From NCBI RefSeq assembly GCF_008033385.1, contig NZ_VOGY01000008.1, positions 1 through 64,000 on the forward strand: a stretch of DNA of 64,000 nt, given 5' to 3'. Below the pieces are notes generated by a model. That model searched no databases. It was not told the DNA's origin and saw nothing but the letters and a program-made list of their open reading frames with translations. Within the stretch, counting starts at the first letter, position 1. Each line of letters begins with the position of its first letter. A program made the translations under genes and the position numbers. This DNA is from Algibacter pacificus. Lineage in GTDB: Bacteria > Bacteroidota > Bacteroidia > Flavobacteriales > Flavobacteriaceae. Positions 44,428-54,263 of this stretch are shown piece after piece.

Positions 44428-46467
44428 ATGAAATTGCTCAATTTTACCATAATTAAACTAACCGTTTGCCTTGTTCTAGGGATTCTAATTGGGTATTTCT
44501 TTTCTATTCCATTACTTACAACTTTATATTTTTCTGGAGCTCTATTCCTTTTACTAGGCATTGCTTATTTTATTGCCAGAAAACAAATACTAAAAACGAT
44601 TTGGTTTGGTGCTTTGGCCTTTTTACTCATGATATTTATTGGTATTTTAACAGTAAACTCTCATAATGAAAAGCATTTTTCCTCGCACTTTACACAATAC
44701 ATTTCAAATAAGGAAGACGCCATAAACACCATTACTTTTAGAATTCGTGATGTTTTAAAATCGAGTAATTATTATGATAAATATGTCATTGATGTTTTAC
44801 ACATTAACGAAACGCAAACTGTTGGAAAATCTATTTTAAACATTAAAAAAGACAGTTTACAATTACCTTTAAAAGTTGATGCCGTTTTTATAACAAAAAC
44901 TGGTTTTGAAAACTTAGGATATCCTTTAAACCCACACCAGTTTAATTATAAAGCCTATTTAGAAAAGAAATACATTTATCATCAAATACACTTAAACCAT
45001 TCGGAATTATTTCCAATTAATAACAACACCCACACGGTATTTGGATATGCCAACGCTATTCGAGTATTTATCAATTCGAAATTAAAAACTTATCATTTTG
45101 AACCCGATGAACTAGCTGTAATTAACGCCCTATTTCTTGGTCAGAGACAAAACCTTAGCGAAGATGTTTATAATGATTACAAAAACGCTGGTGCTTTACA
45201 TATTTTAGCGATTTCGGGACTTCATATTGGTGTTATTTTTATTTTACTAGGTCACATTCTAAAACCAATAGAACGATTGAAATATGGCAAAACTCTAAAA
45301 ACTATTTTGATATTAACGATTCTGTGGAGTTTTGCTATAATCGCTGGACTTTCAGCATCGGTAACTCGTGCGGTAATTATGTTTAGTATTGTGGCTTTTG
45401 CGCTTAATTTAAAACGACCAAGCAATACTTACAATACTTTAGCGATTTCTATTTTCCTTATTCTATTATTTAAACCGCTATACCTTTTTGATGTTGGTTT
45501 TCAGTTAAGTTATTTGGCTGTTTTTGCTATTGTTGGTATCGACCCGAAACTTTACAAATTATGGCAACCCAAAAATAAGCTAATAAATATTGGCTGGCAC
45601 ACCATAACGATTAGCGTTGCGGCACAAGTAGGCATAACACCTCTTCTGCTCTATTACTTTCATCAATTTTCAGGATTATTTTTATTATCCAATTTAATTA
45701 TTGTTCCTTTTCTTGGAATTATTTTAGGTTTCGGAATAGCCTTTATTTTAACAACTTCAGCACATATATTACCGCAATTTTTAGCCGATATTTTCGGAGG
45801 TATCATTAGTGGAATGAATGATATTATGAATTTTATTTCAAAACAGGACTACTTAATTTTTAATGATATCCCTTTCAGTATTTGGCATGTTTTTGCAGCC
45901 TATTTATTCATTTTATCATTAATAAAAATCTTTAAACACTGGAACTACAAAAATTTAAAATGGGTGCTTTTTGCTATTATTAGTTTTCAATGCGCCATAA
46001 TTTATAATAAATACAGTAAACCTTCCAACTCATTTATTGTGTTTCATAAAAGTCGATATAGTATCATTGGATTTTCAACTAAAAACACCTTAAAAGTAGC
46101 GCATGATTTAGATAGTCTTTCCTTCTTAAAAACTTCAATTATAAAAAATTATACTGTTGGAAATTTTATTAATACCGTTGAAAAAACCAATTTACAATCA
46201 GTATATATGTTGAAAAACCAAACACTTTTGATAGTAGATAGCTTGAATACTTACAACATCAAATCTTTTAAGCCCGATTATGTATTGCTCCGTCAATCCC
46301 CAAAAATAAATTTGAATAGATTAATAGATTCCATTCACCCAAAACACATTATTGCCGATGGTAGTAATTACAAATCGTATGCTGAACAATGGAAGCGTAT
46401 TTGTAAAAAACGAAAACTCCCTTTTCATAATACGAATGAAAAGGGAGCTTTTGTAATTGAATATTAA
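44428..46467 (+). CDS. comEC: ComEC/Rec2 family competence protein
   Basis: This 679-residue polytopic membrane protein belongs to the DNA-uptake channel family. It has an N-terminal pair of helices (about 10-75), a DUF4131 domain (about 40-200) and the Competence domain (about 230-500) with HILAISGLHIGVIF and FQLSYLAVFAIV. The C-terminal region (about 520-679) is where many relatives carry a metallo-beta-lactamase domain. Here it is short and shows no HxHxDH motif. It may therefore transport without a nuclease/hydrolase domain. The 3' end contains a hairpin that appears to terminate the opposite-strand thioredoxin gene. Confidence 0.9.
   Translation: MKLLNFTIIKLTVCLVLGILIGYFFSIPLLTTLYFSGALFLLLGIAYFIARKQILKTIWFGALAFLLMIFIGILTVNSHNEKHFSSHFTQYISNKEDAINTITFRIRDVLKSSNYYDKYVIDVLHINETQTVGKSILNIKKDSLQLPLKVDAVFITKTGFENLGYPLNPHQFNYKAYLEKKYIYHQIHLNHSELFPINNNTHTVFGYANAIRVFINSKLKTYHFEPDELAVINALFLGQRQNLSEDVYNDYKNAGALHILAISGLHIGVIFILLGHILKPIERLKYGKTLKTILILTILWSFAIIAGLSASVTRAVIMFSIVAFALNLKRPSNTYNTLAISIFLILLFKPLYLFDVGFQLSYLAVFAIVGIDPKLYKLWQPKNKLINIGWHTITISVAAQVGITPLLLYYFHQFSGLFLLSNLIIVPFLGIILGFGIAFILTTSAHILPQFLADIFGGIISGMNDIMNFISKQDYLIFNDIPFSIWHVFAAYLFILSLIKIFKHWNYKNLKWVLFAIISFQCAIIYNKYSKPSNSFIVFHKSRYSIIGFSTKNTLKVAHDLDSLSFLKTSIIKNYTVGNFINTVEKTNLQSVYMLKNQTLLIVDSLNTYNIKSFKPDYVLLRQSPKINLNRLIDSIHPKHIIADGSNYKSYAEQWKRICKKRKLPFHNTNEKGAFVIEY
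46404..46447 (-). terminator. terminator of the thioredoxin gene inside comEC
   Basis: CTCCCTTTTCAT (46417-46428) and ATGAAAAGGGAG (46436-46447) form a perfect 12-base stem. On the minus strand it is followed by TTTTCGTTTTTT. It lies about 40 bases after the thioredoxin stop codon and wholly within the last codons of comEC. Confidence 0.75.
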
Positions 46468-46485
46468 AAAACCGAAGAAGATTTT

Positions 46486-47034
46486 CTATCCTTGAAACTC
46501 AGGTTTAAAAGCTTCATAATACGCATTGAATTCATCTTGCGTTTTAATATTTTTATGATCGTCGTTTTTAAACATTTTTAAATACAATTCCAATTGGGTT
46601 GGTGTTTGATAACCTCTTAGAGGCGTAATTACTTCTGCTTCTTCATCAAAAAACATCACGGTTGGGTAAGCATTTATTTGAAAATAACGCGCTAATTCGT
46701 GTGGTGAATTTCTGCTGTTCGCTTTAGAAGGATCGTAATTAGGATTCCCGTACGATTTATCTTTATATTTTACAACATCATTCCCTTCGCCGTTTAATTT
46801 TACGGCATAATAATTTTCGTTAACGTAGGCCGCAACTTCTTTATTTTGAAAGGTGTTTTTATCCAACATTTTACATGGGCCACACCAGTTGGTATAAATA
46901 TCCATCATAATTTTTTTAGGTGTTTCTTTTTGAAGCGCTATCGCCTCTTCAAGTGTTAACCATTTAATTTCTTGCGCGCTTGCGTAAGCCGTTGTTATAA
47001 GCGTTAACAAAAACGCCATTGTCATTTTTTTCAT
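46486..47034 (-). CDS. secreted thioredoxin-like protein
   Basis: This 182-residue exported protein has a signal peptide (about 1-20, ending ASA-Q) and one thioredoxin-fold domain with Cys-Gly-Pro-Cys in IYTNWCGPCKML (Cys near residues 50 and 53) and the cis-Pro in NAYPTVMFF. It is likely a periplasmic thiol reductase or chaperone. It lies 141 bases after the POT transporter on the same strand. A near-consensus -7 element, TACTTTTA at 47100-47093, suggests it can be transcribed separately. Confidence 0.92.
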   Translation of the reverse strand: MKKMTMAFLLTLITTAYASAQEIKWLTLEEAIALQKETPKKIMMDIYTNWCGPCKMLDKNTFQNKEVAAYVNENYYAVKLNGEGNDVVKYKDKSYGNPNYDPSKANSRNSPHELARYFQINAYPTVMFFDEEAEVITPLRGYQTPTQLELYLKMFKNDDHKNIKTQDEFNAYYEAFKPEFQG

Positions 47035-47175
47035 TGCAATTATTTTAATTTATTAAGCTTCCCTTCTCGGATTTGAAACTTTTAATTTGACATAAAAGTA
47101 GCAAAAGCCGTACCGAACTTACAAAAAACGTTTATAAAAAAGGAACGTTCATATATATTTTAACATTTTATTTTG

Positions 47176-48951
47176 TTATCGTACACCGTGCATAAGTCTT
47201 TTAAGTAGCGGGTTAAGCCCTAAAATAACTAACCCAGCAACAACAGGTACAATAGTAAATATTAGGAAAAAAACAGATAAACTATATTCCTTTGTAATAT
47301 TTTCAATTTGGCCGCCAATAACCGCTGCTAATTTATTACCTATAGCGATTGCTAAATACCACATTCCAAACATAAGCGCAATCATTCTTGCTGGCACTAA
47401 TTTACTAACATAAGAAAGTCCTACTGGGGATAAACATAATTCTCCTAAAGTATGGAATAAATAAGCCAAAATTAGCCAAACCATACTAACCTTTACTCCA
47501 GCTTCAATTCCAAAAGCTCCAAATGCTAACAACCCAAAACCAATAGCCATAATGATTAAACCTAAAGCATATTTTGCAGCAGCCGATGGATTGTAGTTGC
47601 TCTCCCACCATTTAGAAAACAAGGACGCAAATACTATAATAAAAAACGAATTTAAAACACTAAACCATGATACTGTAATTTCTGAAACCTCTGAAGAAAA
47701 CTCTCTTATAAGCATCCAGCCAACAATAGACCACATCAATAAAAAACAGATTACCAATACAATATTAGAATAAGGGATTTTATTATATGTTTTCCTCCAT
47801 AAATCGAATAGCACATAAGAAATAATACATAAGGGCACTACCGTTAATAAAGCATTAATTATATTAAACACCATCGCTGAATTTCCAACCAAAACTCGGT
47901 CTACATTATCACGAGCAAACAATACTAATGATGATGCTCCTTGTTCGAAAGACAACCAAAAAAACACTGTAAAAAACGCAAAAATAATGAAGGCGAGCAT
48001 ACGGTCTCTTACCACTGCTGTATACCTTAAAACACGTCCTATAACTAAAAACAAAAACAGTCCTAGTGCGATTAAAATAGCGACATATTGTCCATCGAAA
48101 GTTCCTATTTTAAAAGCAGAAAACATATCTATAGATCCTATTTTAGACAAAGGATCATTAATAGCGTATCCCAACCCTATAACAGAACATATAACAATTA
48201 AAATTTTGTCAAGAAGTGTAAACGGATTTGGTTTTTCAACAATCTCTCTCTCTTTTATTTCTGCAATATGATCATCACCATCAGGAACATCTTCAACTTC
48301 ATAAACCTCCGCAGGCTTCTCGCCTATTTTCCCAAAAAGATTTCCTGAAAAAGTAAACTGCAATGTACCCAGTAGCATAAAAATTCCGGCCAATCCAAAC
48401 CCATAAGCCCAACCAACTTTTTCAGCGAGATAACCACAAAGCATCATACCAAAAAAAGCGCCTGCATTAACCCCCATATAAAAAATAGTGTAGGCGCCAT
48501 CTTTTTTTTCTGGATTTTCTTTATACATTTCAGAAATTATAGAGGTAATATTTGGCTTAAAAAAACCGGTACCAACAACTAATAGACCAAGACCTAAGTA
48601 TAAAGAAAACTCTGTTTCTATAGCCATTGAAGCATGACCTAATGCCATAATAATAGACCCAATAATAACAGCTAATCTGTAGCCTGTTAATTTATCTGCA
48701 ACAATCCCTCCTATAATAGGAGTTATGTATAATAACATAGCGTAAGTACCAAATAGAGCGCCTGCATTTTCAGCAGACCATCCCCACCCTGGGTTACTAC
48801 CTATAACAGAAAAAGTTAAAAAATTAACAAGCAAAACGCGCATACCATAAAAGGAAAAACGCTCCCACATCTCAGTAAAAAACAAGACAAATAAACCTGT
48901 TGGATGCCCTAAAACCTTGTCTTTAAATAGGTTTTCAATATCTGTATTCAT
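47176..48951 (-). CDS. POT family proton-coupled peptide transporter
   Basis: This 591-residue MFS transporter of the PTR2/POT family imports di- and tripeptides with protons. It has about 14 helices. The N-terminal motif LFFTEMWERFSFYGMR contains the ExxER proton-coupling signature, and the PTR2 motif region is near FYMGVNAGAFFG (about 155). The late helix motif LFHTLGELCLSPVGLS is also typical. It carries a soluble acidic insert (about 215-240). It is 63 bases downstream of a second POT gene and of DPP-IV, forming a peptide-use locus. Confidence 0.95.
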   Translation of the reverse strand: MNTDIENLFKDKVLGHPTGLFVLFFTEMWERFSFYGMRVLLVNFLTFSVIGSNPGWGWSAENAGALFGTYAMLLYITPIIGGIVADKLTGYRLAVIIGSIIMALGHASMAIETEFSLYLGLGLLVVGTGFFKPNITSIISEMYKENPEKKDGAYTIFYMGVNAGAFFGMMLCGYLAEKVGWAYGFGLAGIFMLLGTLQFTFSGNLFGKIGEKPAEVYEVEDVPDGDDHIAEIKEREIVEKPNPFTLLDKILIVICSVIGLGYAINDPLSKIGSIDMFSAFKIGTFDGQYVAILIALGLFLFLVIGRVLRYTAVVRDRMLAFIIFAFFTVFFWLSFEQGASSLVLFARDNVDRVLVGNSAMVFNIINALLTVVPLCIISYVLFDLWRKTYNKIPYSNIVLVICFLLMWSIVGWMLIREFSSEVSEITVSWFSVLNSFFIIVFASLFSKWWESNYNPSAAAKYALGLIIMAIGFGLLAFGAFGIEAGVKVSMVWLILAYLFHTLGELCLSPVGLSYVSKLVPARMIALMFGMWYLAIAIGNKLAAVIGGQIENITKEYSLSVFFLIFTIVPVVAGLVILGLNPLLKRLMHGVR

Positions 48952-48984
48952 AAAAGAATAATTAATTAATGATTATAATGAAGA

Positions 48985-49008
48985 AAACCCTCGGTTAAGG
49001 AGGGTTTC
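48985..49008. other. hairpin between the two POT genes
   Basis: AAACCCTC (48985-48992) pairs with GAGGGTTT (49000-49007), 7-base loop. The T-run lies on the plus-strand side, while the minus-strand side is only weakly T-rich. It may therefore act as a partial terminator or RNA-stability element between two cotranscribed genes. Confidence 0.45.
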
Positions 49009-49014
49009 ATTTTT

Positions 49015-50571
49015 TTAATTATCGGCTAATTCAAAACCTTCGGTCTCATCGGTATGCATTTCAACTTCATTATCCTCTGCGCCATGAGTTAATCGCTTTA
49101 ATGGCTTTAAAATCATTACAAATAATATACCGATGATTACTGTAAAAATGACTATTCCGGAGAAAATATATAATTCACCGAACTCACTAGCAGATTCTCC
49201 AATAACACCTGCTACTTTGTTTCCTAATCCAGTAGCAGCAAAGTAAACCCCCATCATTAAAGAAGCATATTTCATAGGTGCTAATTTTGTAATAAACGAC
49301 AATGCTACAGGAGAAATACATAACTCTCCAATAGTATGAAACAAATAAGCTAAAACTAACCAAATCATACTCGAGGTTCCAGATCTTTCAAACTCTAAGG
49401 CAGCAAAAACCATAAACAAGAAGCCTAAGCCCATAATAATAATTCCCGTTGCCATTTTAAATATAGACGAAGCTTCCTTGCCTTTCAGTTTACGTTTAGC
49501 CCAAATACCAGCAATAAAAGTTGCAAAAAGAATTATAAAGCCAGCATTTAAGCTTTGAAACATTACGGTTGGAATTTCCCACCCAAACAATACACGATTA
49601 GTTTTAGTATCGGTATATAAATTTATTAATCCTCCGGCCTGCTCGAAAGCACCCCAAAAGATTATAACCATAATAAATGATAAGAGTAGCACCACAAAAC
49701 GATCTTTGTAAACTTGGGTATCTAGCCCTTTGTAGATCATCATCAATAATGCCGAAATTGCCGTTAAAAACATAAAAAGTAGGCCATAAGCCCACCCCAT
49801 AAAATACCAACCTATTAAAGAAGCTGCAAATAAAATACCTGTAAACAATAGTTGCGTTGGAGAACTAATTAGTTTGCCATATAATTTAGCATAAGAAACT
49901 TCATTTTCATCTTTAGCAGACTCTACAAAATTTCCTACTTGAACTAAATACTTTTGGCCTCCAATATAATTTACTAAACCAAGAACCATAACTACACCAG
50001 CCAAACCAAAACCAGCGTGCCAGCCCCATTTTGCAACTACCCCTCCAACAATCATAGTGGCTAAAAGCGATCCTAAGTTAATACCTATGTAGAAAATACT
50101 AAACCCTTTATCTCGCCTAATATCACCAGTTTTATACAAACCACCAACCATAGTAGAGATATTAGGTTTTAGGAGTCCAACACCTAAAATTACTAAGCCT
50201 AAACCTGTATAAAATGCCCAAATATCGGTAAGCACCAAAACAGCGTGACCTAAGCACAGAATGATAGCACCATACAAAACGGCTTTTTTCTGTCCTATTA
50301 ATTTATCAGCAATCATACCACCAGGTATAGACATCACGTAAACCAGCATCGTGTACCACCCATAAAGCGCTAAAGCCTCTTTACTTGTCCAGCCCAATCC
50401 TATTCCTCTAGGATCATCTCCTAAAGTTGAAGCTGTCATGTATAAAACCAATAAGGCACGCATGCCATAGTATGAAAAACGTTCCCACATTTCTGTTAAA
50501 AACAGAATATATAAACCAATGGGTTGTCCAAATAATTCTTTTTGATGTGCTTGCAATGCCTTAGCTGCCAT
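49015..50571 (-). CDS. POT family proton-coupled peptide transporter
   Basis: This second PTR2/POT transporter, 518 residues, has the signatures LFLTEMWERFSYYGMR with ExxER near residue 30, FYIGINLGSLLA near 155 and LFHTIGELCISPVALS near 420. About 14 helices are visible. It is related to the neighbouring POT gene but clearly diverged, so the pair is an old duplication and probably differs in substrate range. It lies 31 bases after the DPP-IV gene and is likely cotranscribed with it. Confidence 0.95.
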   Translation of the reverse strand: MAAKALQAHQKELFGQPIGLYILFLTEMWERFSYYGMRALLVLYMTASTLGDDPRGIGLGWTSKEALALYGWYTMLVYVMSIPGGMIADKLIGQKKAVLYGAIILCLGHAVLVLTDIWAFYTGLGLVILGVGLLKPNISTMVGGLYKTGDIRRDKGFSIFYIGINLGSLLATMIVGGVVAKWGWHAGFGLAGVVMVLGLVNYIGGQKYLVQVGNFVESAKDENEVSYAKLYGKLISSPTQLLFTGILFAASLIGWYFMGWAYGLLFMFLTAISALLMMIYKGLDTQVYKDRFVVLLLSFIMVIIFWGAFEQAGGLINLYTDTKTNRVLFGWEIPTVMFQSLNAGFIILFATFIAGIWAKRKLKGKEASSIFKMATGIIIMGLGFLFMVFAALEFERSGTSSMIWLVLAYLFHTIGELCISPVALSFITKLAPMKYASLMMGVYFAATGLGNKVAGVIGESASEFGELYIFSGIVIFTVIIGILFVMILKPLKRLTHGAEDNEVEMHTDETEGFELADN

Positions 50572-50602
50572 AAATTTGTTGTTAATTAGTAATACTTTTT
50601 TA

Positions 50603-52789
50603 TTATTTTATTTTATCTCCTAGATTTTCATCTAAAAAGTTAGTCATTTTAGTATATAAATGTAATCTTGTATTTCCGCCGTAAATACCGTGGTTTTTAT
50701 CAGGGTAAATACCCCAATCAAATTGTTTGTTTGCTTGCACTAAGGCCTCAATTAAACGCATGGTATTTTGCACATGCACATTATCATCTGCGGAACCATG
50801 AATTAAAAGAAAATCTCCTTTTAATTTATCCACATGATTTATTGGCGAATTCTCATCGTAACCACTAGCATTTTCTTGTGGTGTCGTCATATAACGTTCG
50901 GTATAAATAGAATCGTAAAAACGCCAGCTAGTTACTGGAGCTACAGCAATAGCCATTTTAAAAACATCGCTTCCTTTAAATAGGCAATTACTACTCATAA
51001 AACCACCAAAACTCCAGCCCCAAATACCAATACGTTCTGCATCAATATATGGCAAATCGCCTAATTGTTTTGCTGCAGCAATTTGATCTTCAACCTCATA
51101 CTTACCTAATTCATTTTGAGTCAGCTTTTTAAATGCAGCTCCTTTAAACCCTGTACCTCGCCCATCTACACAAACTACAATATACCCTTTTTGTGCTAAT
51201 AATTGATGCCAATAGTCGTTAGAACTTATCCAATTATTTGCAACTTGTTGAGAGCCCGGACCCGAATACTGAAACATTAGTAACGGATATACTTTTGAAG
51301 CATCAAAATCTGTAGGCTTCACCATCCACATATTTAAATCGTTCCCATTTATAGCAATAGTTCCAAATTCTTTTTTAGAAATATTATATTCTGAAAGTTG
51401 ATTTTCTAACGCCTTATTATCCTTAATTAATTTGATAACCTTTCCAGAAGACGCACTGTTTAACGTATATGTTGGAGCGGTAGTAGCACTAGAAAAGGTG
51501 TTTATAAAATATGAAAAATCGGCACTAAAGTCTGCACTATTTGTGCCTTCCTCTCTGGTTAATCTTGTTTTATTTCTACCATTCAATTTTATGGAATATA
51601 CATCACGATTTATAGAACCATTCTCAACCGATTGATAAAAAATAGTTTTCGTTTTTTCATTGAAACCGTAATAATTTGTAACCTCCCAATTCCCTTTAGT
51701 GATTTGATTAATCAGTTTGCCTTCTTTACTATAATGATAAATATGATTATAACCATCTTTTTCGCTGGTCCAAATAAAGCTATTATCTTTTAAAAATGTT
51801 AAGTTATCGGTAACATCAACATAAGCTTTATCCTCTTCTTTTAAAAGCACAGTCGTTTTATTTGTAGCTGAATTATAAGCTATTAATTCCAAATCATTTT
51901 GATGGCGATTTAAAATCTGGGCACTTAAAATATTGGCATCCTTGGTCCAAGCTAATCTTGCAATATATTCAAAATCGGCACTAAGATTTATCGGTGTGGT
52001 TTTTGCAGTTTTTAAATTATAAACATGTAGAGATACTTTAGAATTAGCTTCGCCTGCTTTTGGGTATTTAAACACCTCCTGTGTTTGGTAAAGCGCTGTA
52101 CCATAAACATCCATCGAGAATTCTGGCACATGAGTTTCATCAAATCTTATATAGGCTATTTGCGTTCCATCGGCATTCCAATCAAAAGCGCGAACAAAAG
52201 CAAATTCTTCTTCGTAAACCCAATCGGTTATCCCGTTAATAATTTTATTATTTTCACCGTCGAAAGTAATTTGAGAAGTTTCACCAGAAATTAAATCCTT
52301 CACATATAGATTATTTTCCTTCGCAAAAGCAACTTTATTTCCGTTAGGTGAAAAGGTAGGTTCTTGTATTTTTTCTTCAGAAATTAAACTTAGTGTGCCG
52401 TCGTTTACATTATAAACGTAATAATTTCCTAAAACGGAATGTCTAAAAACCGACTCTTCGTTAGTAGCTAAAATCACCTGACTTTCATCGGCACTAAAGG
52501 TGTAATCTGTAAAATAATCAACACCATCTAAATTACTAGAATTAACCACAGTACGCACCTTTTCAAGGGTTTTATAATCATAAACATCAACCGACGTACT
52601 TCTTTCTTCTCTATTAAAATTTAAAACAGCATATTCCTGTCCGTTTTTCAAAGAATGTAAAACATCTAGCCTTTCTGTTCTAAAGGTTCCGTTCCAAATA
52701 TCTTCGAGAGTTATTTTTTTGGTTTGCGCCGATAAAAAAAAAGTGGTAAAAAAAAGATAAATTTGAAAGCTGAATTTTAGGTATTTCAT
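50603..52789 (-). CDS. dipeptidyl peptidase IV (S9B)
   Basis: This 728-residue exported serine peptidase removes X-Pro (or X-Ala) dipeptides from N-termini. It has a signal peptide (about 1-21), an eight-bladed beta-propeller (about 45-470) and the alpha/beta hydrolase domain. The catalytic Ser593 is in WGWSFGGFMS, the Asp in HGSADDNVH (near 670), and the His in PDKNHGIYGG (near 702). The propeller contains DWVYEEEF, the double-Glu motif that binds the substrate amino terminus in DPP-IV. Dipeptides released would suit the two POT transporters encoded just downstream. Confidence 0.95.
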   Translation of the reverse strand: MKYLKFSFQIYLFFTTFFLSAQTKKITLEDIWNGTFRTERLDVLHSLKNGQEYAVLNFNREERSTSVDVYDYKTLEKVRTVVNSSNLDGVDYFTDYTFSADESQVILATNEESVFRHSVLGNYYVYNVNDGTLSLISEEKIQEPTFSPNGNKVAFAKENNLYVKDLISGETSQITFDGENNKIINGITDWVYEEEFAFVRAFDWNADGTQIAYIRFDETHVPEFSMDVYGTALYQTQEVFKYPKAGEANSKVSLHVYNLKTAKTTPINLSADFEYIARLAWTKDANILSAQILNRHQNDLELIAYNSATNKTTVLLKEEDKAYVDVTDNLTFLKDNSFIWTSEKDGYNHIYHYSKEGKLINQITKGNWEVTNYYGFNEKTKTIFYQSVENGSINRDVYSIKLNGRNKTRLTREEGTNSADFSADFSYFINTFSSATTAPTYTLNSASSGKVIKLIKDNKALENQLSEYNISKKEFGTIAINGNDLNMWMVKPTDFDASKVYPLLMFQYSGPGSQQVANNWISSNDYWHQLLAQKGYIVVCVDGRGTGFKGAAFKKLTQNELGKYEVEDQIAAAKQLGDLPYIDAERIGIWGWSFGGFMSSNCLFKGSDVFKMAIAVAPVTSWRFYDSIYTERYMTTPQENASGYDENSPINHVDKLKGDFLLIHGSADDNVHVQNTMRLIEALVQANKQFDWGIYPDKNHGIYGGNTRLHLYTKMTNFLDENLGDKIK

Positions 52790-52940
52790 TAAAATTGATA
52801 TTTATTTCTCATGAGAACGACAAGTTTAGTAAAAATACTTCAAAAAAGCCATAATATTAACACATAAATAACTCACAAAAGTCAACTTCACAATTTATTC
52901 TAAGAAGAGTATTATCTTTACCGCGATAAATGCATACATT

Positions 52941-54263
52941 ATGAGTAAAACTATTGCTGGATTTTCCAAATTGTCTAAATCTAAAAAAATTGACTGGATT
53001 GCAAACACCTATTTTGCTAATGCAGAAAACACAAAAAAAGTTTTAAAACAATATTGGAACGATAACGAAAAACTACAGCAATTACACGATGAATTTATAG
53101 AAAACACCATTAGCAACTACTATTTACCACTTGGTGTTGCTCCTAATTTTTTAATAAATAACACCCTTTACGCCATCCCAATGGCTATTGAAGAAAGTTC
53201 GGTAGTTGCAGCTGCTAGTAAAGCTGCTAAATTCTGGCTAGATCGTGGCGGATTTAAAACCACTGTAATTTCTACTACAAAAATTGGACAAGTTCATTTT
53301 ATGTTTCATGGTAATTTTGAAAAACTAAAATCATTTTTTGAAAGCGTTAAACCTAAACTTATTGCCGACGCTAAACCACTAACCAAAAACATGGAAACTC
53401 GTGGTGGAGGCATTTTAGATATTGAATTACGTGATAAAACAACCGATATTGATGGCTATTATCAACTGCATGCATCTTTTGAAACCTTGGACGCTATGGG
53501 CGCAAATTTCATCAATTCCTGTTTAGAGCAGTTTGCTAAAACTTTTAAAACTGAAGCCATAGAGTTTTCTGGTTTTTCTGAAGAAGAAAAGCAAATCGAA
53601 ATTGTAATGAGTATTCTTTCTAATTATGTTCCGGACTGTTTGGTTCGTGCTGAAGTAAGTTGTAAAGTTGAAGATTTAAGCGAGAATAAAAATATTTCGG
53701 GTGAAGCTTTCGCTGAAAAATTTGTACGAGCCGTTAACATTGCTGAAACCGAACCTTACAGAGCCGTAACACACAATAAAGGCATTATGAATGGTATTGA
53801 TGCCGTTGTACTTGCGACTGGAAACGATTTTAGAGCCGTGGAAGCTGGTGTACACGCTTATGCAGCAAGACACGGTAAATACAGTAGTTTATCCCACGCT
53901 AAAATTGAAGATGGCGTATTTACATTTTGGATGGAAATCCCATTAGCTCTAGGAACCGTTGGCGGTTTAACAGGTTTACACCCTTTGGTGAAATTAGCTT
54001 TAGAATTACTACACAAACCATCGGCAAAAGAATTGATGCAAATTGTAGCTGTTGCTGGACTGGCCCAAAACTTTGCAGCATTAAGATCACTAACAACAAC
54101 AGGAATACAACAAGGACACATGAAAATGCACTTGATGAATATTTTAAATCAGTTTGAAGCTACCGATGCCGAAAAAGTAATTTTGATTGAACATTTTGCT
54201 AATACTCCCGTAAGCCATAGCGCTGTTGTAAAAGCTATTGAAAACTTAAGAAATCCAGAATAA
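52941..54263 (+). CDS. hydroxymethylglutaryl-CoA reductase, class II
   Basis: This 440-residue enzyme interconverts HMG-CoA and mevalonate. Catalytic residues of the class can be placed: Glu84/Glu85 in MAIEESSVVAA, Lys280 in HNKGIMNGIDAV, Asp296 in TGNDFRA and His393 in GHMKMH. The class II form is known from Pseudomonas mevalonii as a degradative enzyme. In bacteria with the mevalonate route it works in isoprenoid synthesis, and I infer this role here. A near-consensus -7 element TATCTTTA is at 52913-52920. The gene ends at a perfect terminator shared with the HAD gene. Confidence 0.95.
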   Translation: MSKTIAGFSKLSKSKKIDWIANTYFANAENTKKVLKQYWNDNEKLQQLHDEFIENTISNYYLPLGVAPNFLINNTLYAIPMAIEESSVVAAASKAAKFWLDRGGFKTTVISTTKIGQVHFMFHGNFEKLKSFFESVKPKLIADAKPLTKNMETRGGGILDIELRDKTTDIDGYYQLHASFETLDAMGANFINSCLEQFAKTFKTEAIEFSGFSEEEKQIEIVMSILSNYVPDCLVRAEVSCKVEDLSENKNISGEAFAEKFVRAVNIAETEPYRAVTHNKGIMNGIDAVVLATGNDFRAVEAGVHAYAARHGKYSSLSHAKIEDGVFTFWMEIPLALGTVGGLTGLHPLVKLALELLHKPSAKELMQIVAVAGLAQNFAALRSLTTTGIQQGHMKMHLMNILNQFEATDAEKVILIEHFANTPVSHSAVVKAIENLRNPE

